From positions 1 through 64,000 of the forward strand of contig OY760942.1 in the NCBI GenBank assembly GCA_963664065.1: 64,000 nucleotides of DNA. The letters are read 5' to 3'. This stretch comes from JABDJL01 sp963664065. Lineage in GTDB: Bacteria; Pseudomonadota; Gammaproteobacteria; Xanthomonadales; SZUA-36. The notes beneath the pieces were generated by a model. It was not told the DNA's origin. It worked only from the letters and a program-made list of their open reading frames with translations, and ran no database searches. The translations under genes and the position numbers were made by a program. Positions 26,301-33,664 of the stretch are shown in pieces; position 1 is the first letter of the stretch, and each line of letters opens with the position of its first letter.

Positions 26301-29090
26301 GCTCGTCGAGCCGGCCTCGATGGTCACCGTGAAGTCGTCGACCGTTTCGTAGTCGGTTCCTTCGGTGGCGCTGTCGGCGGCGTCGCCCACCGTGACTGCG
26401 ACTTCGGTCGCCGCGGCACGCGGGTCCTCATCGAGCGTTGCGGTCACGGTCACCGTCGTCGTTGCGTCGCTCTCCCTCACCGCGGTCGGACTCACGTCGA
26501 TCGTGACTACGGTGGACGCCGTCTCGTCATCGGCGATCGTGAGCTGCGTTCCGGTGACAGTCAGCCCCGATGCGGTCGCGCTGACGGAGATCTGTTCGTC
26601 TCCCTCTCCGTAGGTGTCGTCGGTTGGGCTCAGCCTGAACGTGGCCGTCGCGCTCGGTGCGCCTGCGTTGATGGTCACGCTCAGGTCGGCAACCGTCCCG
26701 TAGTCGACGCCCTCGCTTGCGCTGTCGCTCGCATCTCCGATCGTGACGCTCACGTTCGTCGCCGTCGACCGTACCGCTCCCTTGAGCCGTACCGTGAGCT
26801 CGATTGCGCGCTCTCCTTCATTTTCGGGCACCGATGACGGGCTCACCTCCAGGGTGATCTCCGTGGCCGTCTCGTCGTCGGCGATGGTTACCCGCGTTCC
26901 CGCGACGGTGAGATCCGGCGTCGTTCCGGTGACCGAGATCGCCTCCTCTCCTTCGTTGTCCGTGTCGGCGGTGGGCGTGAGCGTGAATGTCGTCGTGGCG
27001 CTTGCCGCACCGGCCGGGATCGTGAACGCCAGGTCCCCGATCGTCTCGTAGTCGGTTCCTTCGGTTGCGGTGTCGCCCGATCCTCCCACTGCCAAGGCGA
27101 TGTTCGTCGGCGCGGGACGCGGATCCTCATCGAGCGTTGCGGTGACCGTGATCATCGTCGCTGCGTCGCTCTCGCCCACCGCGCCGGGCGTCGTCTCCAG
27201 CGTCACTTCGCCCGATGGCGTCTCGTCGTCGGTGATCGTCACCTGCGTGCCAATCACCTGCAGATCGGCGTTGCTCCCGGTGACCGAGATCGTCTCCTCT
27301 CCCTCTCCGTACGCGTCGTCATTCGGCGTGAGCGTGAAGGTGGCTGTCGCGCTCGCCGCGCCTGCAGCGATCGTGATCGTCAGATCGTCGATTGCCTCGA
27401 AGTCGGTTCCTTCGGTTGCGCTGTCGCTCGTCGCGCCCACCGCGACCACGACGCTCGTCGGCTCGGAACGCGGATCCTCATCGAGCGCTGCCGTCACCGT
27501 GACGGCGGTTGCGGTGTCGTCCTCGCCCACCGCGCTCGAGCTCACCATCAGGGTGACTTCGCTCGATGCGATCTCGTTGTCGGTGATGGTGAGCTGCGTG
27601 CCCGATACGTCAAGCTCGGCGGTGCTCCCGGTGACCGAGATCGTCTCGTCTCCTTCTCCGTACGCATCGTCGATCGGTGTCACGGTGATCGTGCCCGCCG
27701 CGCTTGTCTGCCCCGGCGCGATGGTCAGGGTCAGCTGCGTGTCCGCCTCGTAGTCGGCTCCACGGTTCGCACTGTCGGTGGCCGCGCCGAACGCGATCAC
27801 GACGTTCGTGGCCTCGGTTCGCGCTCCAAGGTCGAGGGTCGCGGTGACTGTCACGCCGCTCGCCGGATCATCCTCTCCCACCTGCTCCGGGCTCACACCG
27901 AGCAGTACCTCGCTCGAGATCCCGTCGTCGTCGAACACCGTGGATTGCACGGTGTCCGGGTTGCCGACGGCGTAGGCGTCGCCGTTCTCGATCTGAACGG
28001 TGATCGTTCCGTCCGGCTCGCCGAATTCGTCGTCGACCGTCGGGACCGAGAGCTGCGCGACGCTCGCTCCGGGCGCGAAGGTGACCGTGCGGTTGCGTTC
28101 TTCGTCTTCGGCGAGGAACTCGCCCGTGTCGCTCACCGACACGTTCACTTCGAGTTCGGCGTCCGTCGCGCCGCTGCGTCTGAGTCTGAACGTCGCGTCG
28201 TTGCCTTCTTCCCCGCCCGAGCCCAGAAACCCCCACACCATCGGGACGGGCGTCTCGTCTTCGTCTTCGACGGTCACGGTCACGGGCGGCGCCGTCACCC
28301 CTTCGCTCGCGTAGTCGCCCCCGCCCACATCGTGGGTGAGGGTCACGGTTTCGTCGTTCGTGTCGGTGTCGACCTCGCCCGTCACGGTGACCTTCTGCCG
28401 TGTGTCCCAGTTTGCGGTCGTGAACGTGAGCGATGCCGGCGAGACGGTTGCCGCGGCGCTGTCGTCGCTCGCGATCGCGATGGTCACGGTGTCGGTTGGC
28501 GCAGTCCTGAGCGCCACCCAGTACTCGCCCGAACCGCCTTCGGCCACCGTCAGCTCGGTCGGCGCCACGATCACCCCCCGCGCGGTCTCGTCGTCATCGA
28601 GCACGGTCACCGACGCCGTGTCGGGGTCCCCGGGGCGATAGATCGCCGGATCGTCGGTGTCCGGTGAGATCGTCACCGTCACCGTGCTGTGCTCGCCCAC
28701 CACGCTGTCGCCTTGCGTGTTCAGGGCGAGCGTCGCCTCGCCCGCTCCGGCGTCGAAGGTCACTGTCGCCGGCAGGGAGCCGGACAGCTTGCTCGCGGTC
28801 TCGCTGATCGTCACGTTCACGGTGAGGGCCTCGGCCGTGCTCTCCGTGCGGCTCAGCGTGAAGAGGGCATCCGTCCCTTCTGTCACCAGGGATGACGCTG
28901 CGGTGATCGTCACCGAGGGTTTCCGGTCCCTGATCGTGATCGTCCTGGTGGCGCCGAGTGCCGTGAGCCCTCCTGTGGTCGACACGGGCTCGACCCGGAT
29001 GACCATCGTCTCGTCGCGTTCGGGCACCCCGTCGTTGATGGTGAAGAAAAACAGGACGTCCGGACGAGTTGGAAAACTCTCTGGTCCCAT
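19284..29090 (-). CDS. giant adhesin, central part (3,268 codons open)
   Basis: One open frame of 9.8 kb. The N-terminal third is about ten Calx-beta domains of 100-110 residues, recognisable by repeated E(G/S)xETISVTGS and LTITDDE motifs. Then come two copies of a module with ITVPNVFRVPAVLS, a YQWKR Ig-like fold and a Cys-paired strand block (ARATCAAPTLS ... VHLCDTTLHF). A SwmB-like domain (VDGETLVITFSEDLDDSPF) and cadherin-like blocks with YTFTADEFGFAD follow, then further Calx-beta and the first cadherin/FN3 units. Calx-beta and cadherin folds bind calcium, so the stalk is probably calcium-stiffened. All modules are extracellular types; no cytoplasmic enzyme is seen. Confidence 0.85.
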   Translation of the reverse strand: MGPESFPTRPDVLFFFTINDGVPERDETMVIRVEPVSTTGGLTALGATRTITIRDRKPSVTITAASSLVTEGTDALFTLSRTESTAEALTVNVTISETASKLSGSLPATVTFDAGAGEATLALNTQGDSVVGEHSTVTVTISPDTDDPAIYRPGDPDTASVTVLDDDETARGVIVAPTELTVAEGGSGEYWVALRTAPTDTVTIAIASDDSAAATVSPASLTFTTANWDTRQKVTVTGEVDTDTNDETVTLTHDVGGGDYASEGVTAPPVTVTVEDEDETPVPMVWGFLGSGGEEGNDATFRLRRSGATDAELEVNVSVSDTGEFLAEDEERNRTVTFAPGASVAQLSVPTVDDEFGEPDGTITVQIENGDAYAVGNPDTVQSTVFDDDGISSEVLLGVSPEQVGEDDPASGVTVTATLDLGARTEATNVVIAFGAATDSANRGADYEADTQLTLTIAPGQTSAAGTITVTPIDDAYGEGDETISVTGSTAELDVSGTQLTITDNEIASSEVTLMVSSSAVGEDDTATAVTVTAALDEDPRSEPTSVVVAVGATSDSATEGTDFEAIDDLTITIAAGAASATATFTLTPNDDAYGEGEETISVTGSNADLQVIGTQVTITDDETPSGEVTLETTPGAVGESDAATMITVTATLDEDPRPAPTNIALAVGGSGDTATEGTDYETIGDLAFTIPAGAASATTTFTLTPTADTDNEGEEAISVTGTTPDLTVAGTRVTIADDETATEITLEVSPSSVPENEGERAIELTVRLKGAVRSTATNVSVTIGDASDSASEGVDYGTVADLSVTINAGAPSATATFRLSPTDDTYGEGDEQISVSATASGLTVTGTQLTIADDETASTVVTIDVSPTAVRESDATTTVTVTATLDEDPRAAATEVAVTVGDAADSATEGTDYETVDDFTVTIEAGSTSAAGMFSLTPSDDTEGEGAETISVTASTSGLTTTDAELTLIDEERATGAPAITVPNVFRVPAVLSVDLSPIMDSSGVANIAASASYQWKRVDGPGMADETNIGTDASTYTLTDAEAGKKIKIEVSFEDDRGAAESATSEAFPGTGTIEARATCAAPTLSDDARLIGSGRTLTLGKFDVAGSVYYGYFGGSEGGALDDTTFNIGTNPYGIEGISVTQAGGVTVTLDADLDARDRKSLSVHLCDTTLHFKDASHVNESASYTWSGSGLDWSNHAERTIYLSRDSTSPTVTSASVDGETLVITFSEDLDDSPFLTNSVFTVRRMRTGGMEDTVPLAGVHPDIEGNTVTLTLAYAVAATDTVTVSYQRGPVENEFDLRDEFGNRVLAFGSQAVTNTSINTSATGAPAITVPNVFRVPAVLSADLSAIMDDDGVVRIADNVTRYQWKRFSADATSFEADIGAGATYTLTSADVGKKIKVEVNFDDDTGYQEYAASEAFPTTGAIEARATCAAPTLSGGARLIGAGRILTVGKFDTAGIVLYGFGEAVPGVLNDTTFSIGTNRYRIEGISVTQAGGVTVTLDSALGARDRQSLSVHLCDTTLHFNAATHSAESDTYSWTGSGLDWSNHAERTIYLSRDTSSLARAFISNVGQSASSSTNTVLATAFTTGGNSTGYGLTSVDVNVSSNHTSGVIPRVAIFEDSAGAPGTLFATLINPATVAANAINTFNAPPNTILDPNTVYWLVVSNPGDALGQGFYVKVVSGNTLDGAAAMGWSMGNVVTKADIRSPTWSSYSFRFLFAVRGTVVAGGANAAPTAADNTVETVQDTAYTFTADEFGFADADAADTLASVKIATLPAVGTLALDGTAVMADEVISKVDIDEGDLTFTPVAGATGDAHANFTFKVNDGRDDSANAYTMTINVTAVSCGMPSFGDRRNHWSGAVTVGTVTSGSSTLGHGFNSDTSQGELAATGFVIGRNDYTVDAALVYSGSANAGDLAFSLTGDHDNNLTTAEKAALRLHVCDSTAIYDFSTAALSTGSAGYTWAESLDWSSETTRTLYLSLPANTAATGAPAITGMARSGQDLAVDLTGIEDADGLTGDLSTQADNANPGGVEYTYRWLRVDPDGVSNEARIAGADAATYTLTDADLGKKVKVRVSFTDDLGSSEMFTSEAYPSSSTVTGAGANTAPTADDNTVTTGEDRAYTFTADDFGFADTNTGNTLASVKIVTVPAAGTLALDGTAVLADGVVTTAQIDADMLIFRPARDAHGDPYTTFTFKVNDGTDDSASAYTMTIDVTDAPAPVCGVPDFGTRRQIWTGTAEVDEFTFSGETFYGYTAGYPTLLMPAGDLDDRTFTIGSNDYTVNGTYVQFTGSFAGSLYFEVPAGQALTNRESAALRLHVCDMPYDFSSATNTLNTSTWTGSLDWSDPVVTRTLYLSLPANNDATGEPAITGTAQVGQELAADASPIMDTDGVPSSLTYQWVRVDADGTSNPVDITDANAATYTLTDDDLGKTIKVKVSFTDELSGVEMFTSEAYPSSSTVTGADTAPVIELSPSAAGEGDAVTFTVTLAPAATQEVTVNYATSVAAGDTAAQTDFAAGSGTLTFAVGDTQQTFVVSTLDDSIDESDETFTVTLDNVSPAGAATLPADPTATGTITDDDEAPVLVLSVAPETIAEAGGGTSTVTVGTGTGSTFATAQTIALTLSGTATETEDYDISSKSLTLPAGVGSGASSVTATVTAVDDNFYDGRDDDETIVIAGSREGTAFGAQQTISILDDEDAPEFTLILTPASISENGGTSIVTGTLDTPIAEALTGMLETFLDPNADPPVVVDDYVISGSLTFAAQSTQSTGTLTVTAVDNRADTADKLLDLEWIPDLGYVKPGEAHLIIEDDDAAPVLELSVNPETIAEAGGTSTVTVSTGTGSTFATAQTIALALSGTATEMADYSITSKSLTLPAGAGSGASSVTATVTAMDDALSEGDETVLIDAALGTGGMAPAVGTSQTLTIIDDDVDEPPSAPATPMVSAVSGSTTSLSVSWAAPANAGKPAIASYDVQYRVGSSGAWSDGPQDVAGTSTTITSLVADTLYEARVRATNAEGDSGWSDPPGSGRTNAPSNTAPVFSSSSVSREIAENTAAGVDVGAAVTATDADAGDTLGYTLGGADVASFDFVETTGQIRTKAGVSYDHEAKASYTVTVTASDNSNATAVADVTISITDVDEPPSAPATPMVSAVSGSTTSLSVSWAAPANAGKPAIASYDVQYRVGSSGTWSDGPVDVAGTSTTIASLVADTLYEARVRASNAEGDSGWSDPPGSGRTNAPGNNAPVFSPAMPEREITENTAAGVTSAPR

Positions 29091-29816
29091 CCGGGTTCTC
29101 GATGAACAGGTCGCCCGTCGGGCCCGAGGTGAAGGTCAGAGATGCCGAGAACAGCAGGTCGTGGGCGAGCCCGTTGAGGAAGTCGGATGGTGTCTGGGCG
29201 GTTCCGTCCTCCAGTGTGACCCTGTACGTCACGTCTCCTCCGAGTCCGTTCGCCGCGACGCCAACGCTGAACACCAGGTTCTCTCCTTCCAAGACCACGT
29301 CCGGCGCATTGATCCGCGCCTGCGCGATCAGTGCGTCGTTTTCGCTCACCGTCACGGTGGCGCTCGAGGCCGCACCGCTTGTGTACGTAGCCCGCTCGAG
29401 TATTCTTGGCGTCACCAGCACGTCGCGGTGATATAGCGTGTCGTCGACTGTCGGCAGCGTCAGGGTGACGCTCGAAGCTCCCTGCGCGAAGGTCACGCTG
29501 TTCGGCGCGTTGCCCGATACTCTGCCCGGTGACTCCAGCCTGTCTCCGACCCTGACCCCGAGAGCCTCTCGCTCACCGCCACGTCCACTGTCAGCTCGGT
29601 TGCCGTGTCGCCCGTTCGGCTCAGCGTGAATATCGCGTCCTCTCCCTCCTCCACGTCCGCTCCGGCGACGATGGTGATCTCGGGCACGGCCCCTTGAGCG
29701 TGCGCCGGTTCCAGTGTCGACATTGCGGCTGCCGCGATGAGCAGCAGCCACGTGACCAGGGCGCCGATTCTGGCAATGACGTCAGGTTGGTTCTCTTGCG
29801 CGGTGCGTATCATCAT
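29060..29816 (-). CDS. giant adhesin, N-terminus with signal peptide (two frames)
   Basis: The frame from 29816 gives a long, Sec-type signal peptide (residues 1-41; hydrophobic core LVTWLLLIAAAAM, cleavage after AHA) and the first half of a Calx-beta domain (VEEGEDAIFTLSRTGDTATE). Near 29565 the sense passes to another frame (NSVTFAQGASSVTLTLPTVD and on), and near 29065 to the frame of the 9.8-kb central part. The extended signal peptide with an N-region is typical of large autotransporters. The two breaks are outside the repeat array, so they are not simply repeat-assembly artefacts. Confidence 0.7.
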
Positions 29817-30550
29817 CGGCCTGGCGCCCTTCCTCGTGAGGCTCTATTCCGCCCGCGCGTACCAGCAAGCGCATGCAGGGGTGGCCTTTCCGCATGTGAG
29901 CGTGGCCAGACCCGGTCCGCTTTCCCCTGCGACACACGGGCCAACATCGCCGGATACCTTCGAAGGTCCCAAGGCTGCATGAGAGCCGACCCTCGCGGGT
30001 CGCCACTCAGCGGATTGCAAGCGTAGGGGAAATGCGCGGCACCTCGATTCGGCCTTGCGCTCCCGCGCCCGGCGCGACCAGTGCGCCGAGCGCAAGCGCC
30101 ACGACTGCCGTTGCGCATCTCGCCGCGCCGCGCAGCTAGGGTCGCGGCGTTCTCGCGCGGGTGGAGCCGCCGCCGGAGGGAGAACCGCCGCGCGAAGGGC
30201 AAGGTGCACCCGCGCAGGTCCCGTGCGGCGGGGGAAGCCGGGTCCGGGGAAAGTGACGCGCGCCCATCGGGCCGCGGCGGGGTGGTCCGTGGCAGCGGCG
30301 CGACAGCCGCCCTGCAGGTCCACAATTCCTTGCTCCCGGCGATGGCGCCGGACTCCGACAAACGATCCATTTCGTTCTCCCCTCCCCCTGACGTCCCGGC
30401 ATGCTCCGAAACCGGACCGCACGATTCCGGCCGCGGAGGCCCCCGGAGCCCTCCACGCGGCCTGCCCAGCTTCCGTGGCGGCCCGCATACAGTTTCCCCT
30501 ATAATTATAAGGCAACATTGTGTGATAATAGTGTTCTTTCTTTGGGTAGT
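29817..30550. other. 734-base non-coding divergent interval
   Basis: This lies between the divergently transcribed giant adhesin and kinase genes. All three-frame openings on both strands are long only because GC is high; none shows a protein-like composition or ribosome site. An AT-rich island at 30495-30550 contains TATAAT (30500-30505) and TG-TGATAATAG (30519-30530), good -10 candidates for the kinase gene. Confidence 0.5.
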
Positions 30551-30553
30551 TTC

Positions 30554-30591
30554 GCGAATACTAAGCGAATTAATCGCGAATTCAATGCGAA
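30554..30591 (+). promoter_or_regulatory. four 11-bp direct repeats before the kinase-regulator gene
   Basis: GCGAAT starts at 30554, 30565 and 30576, and GCGAA at 30587: four repeats in perfect 11-base register, about 60 bases upstream of the start codon. OmpR/PhoB-type winged-helix regulators bind direct repeats spaced 11 bases, and the gene that follows encodes such a domain. Autoregulation is therefore a strong inference. Confidence 0.65.
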
Positions 30592-30650
30592 GGCCCGAAA
30601 ACGGATCGAATCACCCCCGCCCTGGGCGGCGGGCAGAGGGAGGAGAACGG

Positions 30651-32990
30651 ATGACCGATCACGACCAGACGGCGGCCGAGAACGCGGCGCTGCGCGCCCG
30701 CATCTCCGCGCTCAGCGCGGCGAGCCTGCGCATTAGCGCGAGCCTCGACCTCGAGACCGTGCTCAACGAAGTGGTCGAGAGCGCCCGGGCGCTCACCGGC
30801 GCGCGCTACGGCGCCATCGCCACCATCGACAAGGCCGGTGTCCCCCAGGACTTCGTCACCTCGGGCTTCACCGCGGAGGAGCACCGGAACATGAAAGAAT
30901 GTCCCGACGGGCCGCGGCTCTTCGAGTTCTTCCGCGACCTGCCGGGACCGCTGCGCATTCCCAACGTGTCCGCCTATGTCCGCTCGCTCCACTTCTCGTC
31001 CGACCTTCTGCCCTCGAAGACCTTCCAGGGCATGACGATGCGCCATCTCGGCGTCCATGTCGGAAACTTCTACCTGGTCGAGAAGGAGGGCGGGGAGGCG
31101 TTCACGGACGAGGACGAGGAGATCCTGGTGCTGTTCGCCTCGCAGGCCGCGACGGCGATCGCCAACGCGCGCACCTACCGCGCCGAGCAGCGCGCCCGCG
31201 CCGGCCTGGAGGCCCTGATCGAGATCTCGCCGGTCGGCGTCTCGGTGTTCGATGCGCAGACCGGCGACCTGGTCTCGATCAACCGCGAGGCCAGGCGCAT
31301 CGTCAAGAGCCTGTGCGGCCCCGGCCAGTCGGCCGAGCAACTGCTCGGGGTCATCACCTGCCGGCGCGCGGACGGGCGCGAGGTCGCGCTCGACCGGCTG
31401 CCGCTGGCGCAGGCGCTGTCCAGCGCCGAGACGGTGCGGGCCGAGGAGGTCGTGCTCTCGGTCCCGGATGGGCGCAGCGTCACGACGCTCATCAACGCCA
31501 CCCCGATCCACGGCCCGGACGGCGCGCTCGCCTCGGTGGTGGTCACCCTGCAGGACCTGGCGCCGCTTCGGGAGCAGGAGCGCATGCGGGCGGAGTTCCT
31601 GGGCATGGTGAGCCACGAACTGCGAGCGCCGCTGACCTCGATCAAGGGCTCGGCCGCCACGGTGCTCCGCGCCTCGCGCATTTTCGGACCGGCCGAGGTG
31701 ACGCAGTTCTTCCGCATCATCGACGAGCAGGCCGACCGCATGGACAACCTGATTGGCGACCTGCTCGACGCCGGGCGCATCGAAACCGGGACGCTGTCGG
31801 TCGCGCCCGAGCCCTCGGAGGTCGCCGCGCTGGTGGACCAGGCCCGAGGCACGTTCGTCAGCGGCGGCGGGCGGCACACCGTCCGCATCGACCTGCCGGT
31901 CGGCCTGCCCCGGGTCATGGCCGACCGGCAGCGCCTGGTGCAAGTGCTCAACAACCTGCTCGCCAACGCCGCGCGCCACTCTCCGGAATCCGCTCCCATC
32001 CGGATCGCGGCGGAGCACGAGGGGCTGCATGTGGCGGTCTCGGTCTCCAACGAGGGCCGGGGCATCGCGCCGGACCATCTCGGCCAGCTGTTCCGCAAGT
32101 ACACCGCCGCCGGGGACCGGAAGGGCGACCTCGGCAGCGGGCTGGGCCTCGCCATCTGCAAGGGCCTGGTCGAGGCCCATGGTGGGCGCATCCGGGCCGA
32201 GAGCGGCGGCGGCGGCGGCGGCGCGCGCTTCACCTTCACGATCCCGGTGGCCGCGGAGTCCGGCGCCGGTCCCGCCCCGGACCGCCCCGGCGCGCCGGGC
32301 CACGCACCGGACGCGGTGCCCATCCTGGTGGTCGACGACGACCCGGAGACGCTGCGCCATCTCCGCGACACGTTGGCGGAGGCGGGCTACGCCCCGCTGG
32401 TTACCGGCGACCCCGGGGAGCTGCCGCGCATTATCCGGGCCGAGAAGCCGCGGCTGGTCCTGCTCGACCTGATGCTGCCCGGGACCGACAGCATCGAGCT
32501 GATGCAGACCGTTCCAGAGCTCTCCGACCTGCCGGTCATCTTCATCTCGGGCTACGGGCGCGACGAGACCATCGCGCGGGCGCTGGAGGCCGGCGCCGCC
32601 GACTACGTGGTCAAGCCGTTCTCGCCGACCGAGCTCACGGCGCGCATCCGGGCGGCCCTGCGCCGGCGGTCGAACCCCGTCCCCTTCGTCCTCGGCGACC
32701 TCGCCATCGACTACGAGCGGCGGCGGGTCAGCGTGGCCGGGCGCCCGGTGACGCTGACGGCGACCGAGTACGAGCTGCTGCGCGTGCTCGCGCAGGGCGC
32801 GGGCCGGGTCCTGACGCACGAGGCCCTGCTGCGCCAGGTCTGGGCCGGACGGAACACCGGCGACCCCAAGAGGGTGCGCGCCTACGTCAAGCGGCTGCGC
32901 AACCGGCTCGGCGACGACGCGGCCGATCCGACCTACATCGTCAATGAGCGCGGGGTCGGCTACCGCATGCCCCGGCCGGACGACGCGTGA
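30651..32990 (+). CDS. hybrid GAF-PAS histidine kinase fused to a winged-helix response regulator
   Basis: 779 residues from the ATG at 30651, with AGGAG seven bases upstream; the longer open frame is only high-GC noise. Order: coiled coil (5-30), GAF sensor (about 30-175), PAS-like (185-305), HisKA with His322 (MVSHELRAPL), HATPase (N box NNLLANAARHS, G boxes GRGIAPD and GSGLGLAI), a Gly-rich linker, receiver with Asp606 (LLDLMLPG) and an OmpR-type winged helix (about 680-775). No membrane segment is seen, so the protein senses a cytoplasmic or gas-like signal. Kinase, receiver and DNA-binding output in one chain is unusual. It is divergent from the giant adhesin and could control it (inference). 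Confidence 0.93.
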   Translation: MTDHDQTAAENAALRARISALSAASLRISASLDLETVLNEVVESARALTGARYGAIATIDKAGVPQDFVTSGFTAEEHRNMKECPDGPRLFEFFRDLPGPLRIPNVSAYVRSLHFSSDLLPSKTFQGMTMRHLGVHVGNFYLVEKEGGEAFTDEDEEILVLFASQAATAIANARTYRAEQRARAGLEALIEISPVGVSVFDAQTGDLVSINREARRIVKSLCGPGQSAEQLLGVITCRRADGREVALDRLPLAQALSSAETVRAEEVVLSVPDGRSVTTLINATPIHGPDGALASVVVTLQDLAPLREQERMRAEFLGMVSHELRAPLTSIKGSAATVLRASRIFGPAEVTQFFRIIDEQADRMDNLIGDLLDAGRIETGTLSVAPEPSEVAALVDQARGTFVSGGGRHTVRIDLPVGLPRVMADRQRLVQVLNNLLANAARHSPESAPIRIAAEHEGLHVAVSVSNEGRGIAPDHLGQLFRKYTAAGDRKGDLGSGLGLAICKGLVEAHGGRIRAESGGGGGGARFTFTIPVAAESGAGPAPDRPGAPGHAPDAVPILVVDDDPETLRHLRDTLAEAGYAPLVTGDPGELPRIIRAEKPRLVLLDLMLPGTDSIELMQTVPELSDLPVIFISGYGRDETIARALEAGAADYVVKPFSPTELTARIRAALRRRSNPVPFVLGDLAIDYERRRVSVAGRPVTLTATEYELLRVLAQGAGRVLTHEALLRQVWAGRNTGDPKRVRAYVKRLRNRLGDDAADPTYIVNERGVGYRMPRPDDA

Positions 32991-33010
32991 GAGCTGAACG
33001 GCCGGCTCCC

Positions 33011-33035
33011 GGCTCTCCCGGTTGGCGAGAGCCGA
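33011..33035 (+). terminator. hairpin after the kinase gene
   Basis: CGGCTCTC (33011-33018) pairs perfectly with GAGAGCCG (33028-33035) across a 9-base loop, 21 bases after the stop codon. There is no U-tract, so it may only stabilise the message end. Confidence 0.4.
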
Positions 33036-33664
33036 TGTTCGCGCGAACCGACCCGGTAATCAGGCACTTCCACATCCGCACGAGCTCGGCCGACCTCCTC
33101 TTCATGACCGCCGGTCCCTGACCTCGCCTGACTCGGCCTCGAACTCCTCGAACGCCTCCCCGGCGTGTTTCTGCGGCCCCCCCGCTCGCCTTCGGCCGGT
33201 TCCGCGACCGCTCGGGATTCGTCGCGAGGTGGCCGGTCGCCGGGGTGGTCCGATCTGCGCGCCTTGACCGGCGAGCACCCGCAGACCCACGCCGACATTG
33301 TCACGGTAACGGGTTGCCGAGGGACCAAGCCACCCTATCGAGTACTCAGACGTGGTTTTACTGCCGATATCTTGGGGCTGTCTCAGCTTGTGATGCGTTA
33401 ACGTGACAATGTCCTCCCAAGGCCGTGCGGACTCAGAGACTCAAGCTGACGCTGGGCCGAGCTGTTGCGCAAGAGCGTTCTCCACTCCAGAGCGGGGAAT
33501 TTCCAGGAGGATCCGGAAAAATCGGCCCCGTTCGAAGCCCTCTGACTCAATGGATCCTTCGTCCAAAAGGGGTGGAGAGCCAAGCCGCGTTCGTCACTCC
33601 TGGGATTCTCCTAGCATCCTGACTCGGATATGCTAGAGCCTGGGGAGAGGAGAGTAGCTCACAT
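33036..33664. other. 629-base interval with no supported gene
   Basis: No frame on either strand shows convincing protein character or a ribosome site. GC falls towards the right. A promoter for the SEL1 gene is expected near its end, but I see no strong -35/-10 pair. A minus frame at 33398-33583 (61 codons) is probably chance. Confidence 0.4.

Larger units (their letters stand above)
12710..29816 (-). pseudogene. giant repeat autotransporter adhesin gene, whole locus, frameshifted
   Basis: From an ATG at 29816 (GGAAGGG upstream) to the stop at 12710, the minus strand codes for one protein of about 5,700 residues if all frame changes are joined. Order: signal peptide (...EPAHA|QG), a long run of Calx-beta domains, Ig-like and cadherin-like domains with Cys-containing modules, Calx-beta again, six to seven cadherin/FN3 units, FN3 and anchor-type domains, one Calx-beta, and a C-terminal autotransporter beta-barrel. 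It should be displayed on the outer membrane as an adhesin. Frame breaks near 29565, 29065, 19305, 18725, 17890, 17645, 17505 and 17295 make it either a decaying gene or one mis-sequenced in its repeats. Confidence 0.8.

Noticed and set aside
19773..28667. Further plus-strand frames of 450-590 codons
   Set aside because: Same cause: antisense shadow of the Calx-beta and FN3 repeats.
29844..30518. Minus frame of 224 codons between the adhesin and the kinase
   Set aside because: Overlapping frames on both strands are equally open, products are Arg/Pro-rich and no ribosome site is seen.
30582..32819. Minus-strand frames of 745 and 398 codons across the kinase gene
   Set aside because: Antisense to a clear multi-domain protein; composition is Arg/Gly/Asp/His noise of high GC.
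33398..33583. 61-codon minus frame between the kinase and SEL1 genes
   Set aside because: No ribosome site, family or context; length expected by chance.
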